Shown here: positions 60,444-64,000 of the stretch, piece by piece
How positions within the stretch are numbered: position 1 is the stretch's first letter
Layout: each line of letters starts with the position of its first letter
Assembly (NCBI RefSeq): GCF_900157385.1
Contig: NZ_LT717701.1
Span: forward strand, 2,669,331-2,733,330
Direction: 5' to 3'
DNA length: 64,000 nt
Source: Mycobacterium terramassiliense
Lineage (GTDB): Bacteria; Actinomycetota; Actinomycetes; Mycobacteriales; Mycobacteriaceae
Notes under the pieces: model-generated
What the model was told of the DNA's origin: nothing
Database searches by the model: none
What the model saw: only the letters and a program-made list of their open reading frames with translations
Translations under genes and position numbers: made by a program

Positions 60444-63385
60444 GCCAGATCAAGATCTCCGAGGCCAAGTCGGTGCAGTTCCCGATGGTGAAGCACGCCT
60501 CAGCCGTCGGCTGGGAGCAACTCACGCCAGAGGAAGCCGAGGGCATGCGTCGGGGTCGGGCGAACATGCTGTTCCCTGAGGTGCTGGAGAACAAACTCCG
60601 ACAGTTCAACCCTTGGCTGACCGAGGATCAGGCCCGAGCGATCGTCGAGAGCATTGAAGCGCTGCCCGCCACGATCGAGGGCAACCGCGAGGTGTTGCGT
60701 TGGCTCCGGGGCGAACGTCAATGGCACGATGAGAACGAACAGCGCCACCGCCCAGTTCAGGTTGTCGACTTCGATCTACCCCACGAGAACGCCCTGCACG
60801 TCACCTGGGAGTGGAAAATCGAGCCGCCGGCCCGGGCAAAGGGCAACCGCGCTGACGTGATGTTCGTCGTCAACGGCATCCCAGTCACAATCGTCGAGCA
60901 CAAGAACCCGAAGGACCGCGACGCTCTTACCAAAGCCGTGACCCAGCTCCGGCGTTACGAGATGGAGACGCCAGAGCTCTTGGCTCAGGCGCAGCTCCAC
61001 AACGAGACTCACTTGATCGACTACTGGTACGGCGTCACGTGGAACATCAACCGCCGCATGCTCTTTAGATGGAAGCACACGAACGACGAGTCCTATCGCG
61101 ATGCCGTGCAGGCGTTCTTCGAGCCGCGCGACTTCCTGCGCACTTTGCGCGAGTGGGTGCTCTTCTACGTCGAAGACGGTGAAACGAAGAAATCCGTCCT
61201 TCGCGAGCACCAGCGCGGTGCAGTCGATGCGGTGGTCGAGCGGTGCGCCGACCAGGCGAAGAACCGGGGGCTGATCTGGCACACACAGGGCTCCGGGAAG
61301 ACCTTCACACTGCTAACGGCGGCGCAGTTGATCCTTAGCCAGAAGGACCGCTTCAAGCACGCAACCGTCATCCTCGTCGTTGACCGCACCGAGCTGGAGG
61401 GCCAGCTCAAAGAGTGGGTCGACAGACTGCTCGGCGAGATGCAGGCCAACGACATCCCGGTTCGACGTGCGAACAGCAGGGATGACCTGCAAGACATCTT
61501 CGACTCCGACTTCCGCGGCCTGGTCGTCTCGATGATCCACAAGTTCGAGGCAATCCGGAAGGATAGCTCCAATCGCGACAACGTCTTTGTTTTCATCGAC
61601 GAGGCTCACCGGTCGGTCGCTGCTGATCTCGGCTCATACCTCATGGCGGCCGTCCCAAAATCCACCATCATCGGCTTTACGGGTACCCCAGTCGGCGGGG
61701 CACACGGCGGTGGCACAAGTTCGTTCCAGATCTTCGGATCACAGGACGAAATGGGCTACCTGCACAAGTACTCGATCGTTGAGTCGATCGAGGACGAGAC
61801 CACTCTGCCGATCAAGTACATGCTGGCGCCGTCGTCGATGTCCATGGCGCCAGAGGACTTAGACGAGCAGTTCTACGCCCTTGCGTCCGACGAGGCCGTC
61901 ACTGACATCGATGAACTCAACAAGGTACTGCAGCGAGCAGTCGGACTGCGCACCTTCCTCGGCTCTGACAGCCGCGTGGCGCAGGTGGCTGAGTTCGTCG
62001 CGAACCACTTCAAGGAGAATGTAGATCCGCTGGGGTACAAGGCCTTTCTCGTCGCGGTCGACCGTGAGACGTGTGCGAAGTACAAGCGCGCGCTCGACAA
62101 GCTGCTGCCGCCCGAGTGGTCCGAGGTGGTCTACAGCAAGAATGCGAGCGATATCGTCGACCGTCCCGACGTACATGAGCTCCAGCTTTCCGATGACCGC
62201 GAGAAGGAGGTGCGGCGGCAGTTCAAGAATGCCCACCAACAGCCCAAGATCCTCATCGTCACGGACAAGTTGCTTACCGGCTACGACGCGCCGATCTTGT
62301 ACGCGGTGTATCTCGATAAGCCGATGCGTGACCACGTCCTTCTGCAGGCACTCGCGCGCGTGAACCGACCATACATCGACAGCGAGGGTGTGCAGAAGAA
62401 GGTAGGTCTCGTCGTAGACTTCGTTGGCATCTTCAAGCAACTTCACAAGGCGCTGCGATTTGATTCCGCTGATGTTGAAGGCGCCCTGCAAGACCTCGAT
62501 GTGCTGATGGCAGATCTGTTGCTGAAGATCGACGCTGCCTCAACCGAGTACCTGCAGGTGACGAGCGGCCAAGGCGATGACGAGCAGCTAGAAGGCATCG
62601 TTTACGGCAAATTCGTTTCAGAGGACGAGCGTAAGAACTTTTTCGACGACTACCGCGATATTGAGGCGTTGTGGGAAATACTGTCGCCATCAGCCGAGTT
62701 GCGCGACCACATCGCGACGTACAAGCGCCTATCTGTTCTATACGCGGCCGTGCGAAACGCCTACTCCGAGGCGACCACCTTCACTACCGATCTGGAGCAC
62801 AAGACCAAGCGCCTGATCGAGGAGAGCACAACTCAGGAAGGTCTCGGCAGGTTCACCAAGGTTGCCACGTTCGACGTCCCCACATTAGAGGCACTGCGCA
62901 GGGACGACGGACCGCCCGAGGAGAAGGTCTACAACCTGCTGCGTGGCTTACGCAAAGAGATGGAAGACAACCCGGCAGCCGCGGTGGCGCTCCAGAGCAT
63001 CAAAGAAAGGGCCGACCGTGTCATCGGAAATCTCGAAGAACGAAGGGTCAATGGCCTTGCCGCACTAGATGAGCTTAAGGCAATTGCGGAGGAGAAGGAC
63101 AGACTGCGCGAGTTCGCAAGGGAGAGCGGATTGTCGGATCGCGCCTTCGGTATTTACTCGGCATTGAGAACCGAGCATTCGTTGCGTGGGCTGAGGGTCG
63201 ATATCCGGCGGGTCGCAATGAGCATCGAGATAGCGGTGGATCAGTTCCCGCACTGGCGGCAGAATCCCGACGAGCGGCGCCGCCTGCGCAGTGGACTCTA
63301 CAAACCACTGCTGGATAGTCAGGTGCCTGCGAAGTCCTGCGCCGAGATTATCGATAGCGTTATGACTGTGCTGGAGAAGGTCTAG
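60440..63385 (+). CDS. hsdR: Type I restriction-modification endonuclease/translocase HsdR
   Basis: A 981-residue subunit. The N-terminal PD-(D/E)xK nuclease has [20 protein letters not shown] (Asp139, Glu153, Lys155). The superfamily 2 translocase has [12 protein letters not shown] (Walker A, about 281), VFIDEAHRS (DEAH-type), [23 protein letters not shown] and [11 protein letters not shown]. The C-terminal helical part binds HsdM/S. It cuts unmethylated foreign DNA after ATP-driven translocation. Starts on the hsdS stop (ATGA). Complete and unbroken. Confidence 0.95.
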   Translation: MSQIKISEAKSVQFPMVKHASAVGWEQLTPEEAEGMRRGRANMLFPEVLENKLRQFNPWLTEDQARAIVESIEALPATIEGNREVLRWLRGERQWHDENEQRHRPVQVVDFDLPHENALHVTWEWKIEPPARAKGNRADVMFVVNGIPVTIVEHKNPKDRDALTKAVTQLRRYEMETPELLAQAQLHNETHLIDYWYGVTWNINRRMLFRWKHTNDESYRDAVQAFFEPRDFLRTLREWVLFYVEDGETKKSVLREHQRGAVDAVVERCADQAKNRGLIWHTQGSGKTFTLLTAAQLILSQKDRFKHATVILVVDRTELEGQLKEWVDRLLGEMQANDIPVRRANSRDDLQDIFDSDFRGLVVSMIHKFEAIRKDSSNRDNVFVFIDEAHRSVAADLGSYLMAAVPKSTIIGFTGTPVGGAHGGGTSSFQIFGSQDEMGYLHKYSIVESIEDETTLPIKYMLAPSSMSMAPEDLDEQFYALASDEAVTDIDELNKVLQRAVGLRTFLGSDSRVAQVAEFVANHFKENVDPLGYKAFLVAVDRETCAKYKRALDKLLPPEWSEVVYSKNASDIVDRPDVHELQLSDDREKEVRRQFKNAHQQPKILIVTDKLLTGYDAPILYAVYLDKPMRDHVLLQALARVNRPYIDSEGVQKKVGLVVDFVGIFKQLHKALRFDSADVEGALQDLDVLMADLLLKIDAASTEYLQVTSGQGDDEQLEGIVYGKFVSEDERKNFFDDYRDIEALWEILSPSAELRDHIATYKRLSVLYAAVRNAYSEATTFTTDLEHKTKRLIEESTTQEGLGRFTKVATFDVPTLEALRRDDGPPEEKVYNLLRGLRKEMEDNPAAAVALQSIKERADRVIGNLEERRVNGLAALDELKAIAEEKDRLREFARESGLSDRAFGIYSALRTEHSLRGLRVDIRRVAMSIEIAVDQFPHWRQNPDERRRLRSGLYKPLLDSQVPAKSCAEIIDSVMTVLEKV

Positions 63386-63714
63386 TGGCAAGGCCGAAAA
63401 TTCCGCTGACTGCCGATCAAGCGCTCACCCGCAAGGCGATGGCGTGGGCGACCAAGATTCGAGTGAATCCTTCCCGCATCGTGATCGCCGAGCTCACTAC
63501 GAAGTGGGGATCGTGCGCGCCAGACGGTGCGATCACGCTCGCATACGACCTTGTCGATATGCCGGCAGCCTTCCAGGACTACGTCGTCGTTCATGAACTG
63601 CTCCACCTGCGCTACCGCTCCCATGGCAAAGCCTTTACCGCGATGATGAGTGCGCTCGTCCCCGGCTGGCGCGAGCTGGAGGCATCGAGCCCAATTAGCG
63701 AGGTGCACGGATGA
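63385..63714 (+). CDS. YgjP/M48-type zinc metallopeptidase of the restriction operon
   Basis: A 109-residue minimal metalloprotease (DUF45/YgjP type). VVVHELLHLRYRSHGKAF carries the HExxH zinc motif and the third His, preceded by LTTKWGSCAPDG. GTG 63385 shares its first base with the hsdR stop (TAGTG), so it is the fourth gene of the operon. Small M48-type peptidases often accompany type I restriction systems, possibly controlling HsdR levels (inference). Confidence 0.85.
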   Translation: MARPKIPLTADQALTRKAMAWATKIRVNPSRIVIAELTTKWGSCAPDGAITLAYDLVDMPAAFQDYVVVHELLHLRYRSHGKAFTAMMSALVPGWRELEASSPISEVHG

Positions 63715-63748
63715 ATTCGGCGGAATTGTCGTGATTTGACGACCCCCG

Positions 63749-63767
63749 GGCCGGCTGCGTGCCGGTC
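63749..63767. terminator. Possible terminator hairpin after restriction operon
   Basis: Arms GGCCGGC (63749-63755) and GCCGGTC (63761-63767) form a seven-base stem with one G-U pair around TGCGT, 35 bases after the metallopeptidase stop. The downstream sequence is AT-richer but lacks a U run. Confidence 0.4.
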
Positions 63768-63902
63768 TCCTAATTGAGAAACAGGTTGTCCGAGCTGTTT
63801 AGACGCCGCAATCGAGCCACCTCGCTTGCTGCCAGAGACGGTCGTCTTCAAGGCGTCTCCGCTAGCCTGTGGGGGGCTGCTAGCAGTCCGCAAGGGGGCA
63901 CG

Positions 63903-64000
63903 ATGAGCGAAACGGGCGAGACCACCCTCCGGGTGACCGGTTTGCATCCCATCGGGCGCGGCGTGGAACGACCGGAACACGTTCTGGTTGCTGCTGATGG
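63903..64000 (+). CDS. Start of a gene running off the window, possibly SMP-30/gluconolactonase-like
   Basis: ATG 63903 follows AAGGGGG (63889-63895) and opens a high-GC frame to the end: MSETGETTLRVTGLHPIG, then RGVERPEHVLVAADG. The PEHVLVAADG ending resembles the start of the SMP-30/strictosidine-synthase-like beta-propeller family, but only 32 residues are visible. Its codon use returns to host type, so the defence island probably ends between 63715 and 63902. Confidence 0.5.
   Translation, partial: MSETGETTLRVTGLHPIGRGVERPEHVLVAAD

Overview
The window looks like chromosome of a high-GC, slow-growing non-tuberculous Mycobacterium. The evidence is an adjacent PE/PPE gene pair, an LpqH-like lipoprotein, F420-type luciferase-like oxidoreductases, several P450s, many TetR regulators, DUF732 and DUF1707 proteins, and genes I recognise as orthologues of M. 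tuberculosis sseB, yjcE and lipM, in the same relative order. The species is not resolved. No rRNA, tRNA or CRISPR array was seen.

Region 1 (1-9.8 kb) is an oxidative lipid or steroid-type cluster. It holds two paralogous luciferase-like oxidoreductases around a DapB-like dehydrogenase, two paralogous P450s, a TetR with a clear operator facing an AveC-like membrane protein, and a redoxin gene broken by one missing base. An IS30-family element (4289-5600, AGC target duplication) sits between P450-A and the AveC-like gene. Region 2 (9.8-16.9 kb) is a tightly overlapping minus-strand operon (hydrolase, SDR, luciferase-like oxidoreductase, secreted protein, dimeric-barrel protein), then an LpqH-like lipoprotein and a hydrolase. 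A nucleosidase and sseB follow. Region 3 (17-29 kb) has two TetR-controlled units: membrane protein/TetR/methyltransferase, and TetR/FAD monooxygenase/acetolactate synthase/acetolactate decarboxylase behind a perfect 23-bp palindrome. A Na+/H+ antiporter paired with an AAA ATPase comes next. Region 4 (28.9-31.5 kb) is an unusual cysteine-rich pair: a DUF5685 protein with a ten-cysteine tail, and a three-part MauE/thioredoxin/duplicated Cys-repeat protein. Region 5 (31.5-46.7 kb) is ordinary mycobacterial chromosome: an ECF41 sigma factor, acyltransferase, SDR/DUF1707 with divergent TetR and operator, LipM, PE/PPE, a Ser/Thr kinase, FAD oxidase, PhyH and a PHP metallohydrolase.

Region 6 (47-63.7 kb) is a defence island. 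It contains an Mrr-type nuclease, then (after a P450 and a VOC protein) the stump of a second nuclease gene and a Gabija-like operon (OLD nuclease plus UvrD-like helicase) preceded by a truncated TcmP-like gene. An IS21-family element (54625-57233, TGATC target duplication) comes next, followed by a complete type I restriction-modification operon. Its HsdM carries an N-terminal XRE helix-turn-helix, and a YgjP/M48-type metallopeptidase ends the operon. A host-like gene starts at 63903 and runs off the window.

The best candidates for something undescribed are the DUF5685 / MauE-thioredoxin-Cys-repeat pair, the TcmP fragment coupled to the Gabija-like operon, and the TetR-controlled monooxygenase/acetoin operon.
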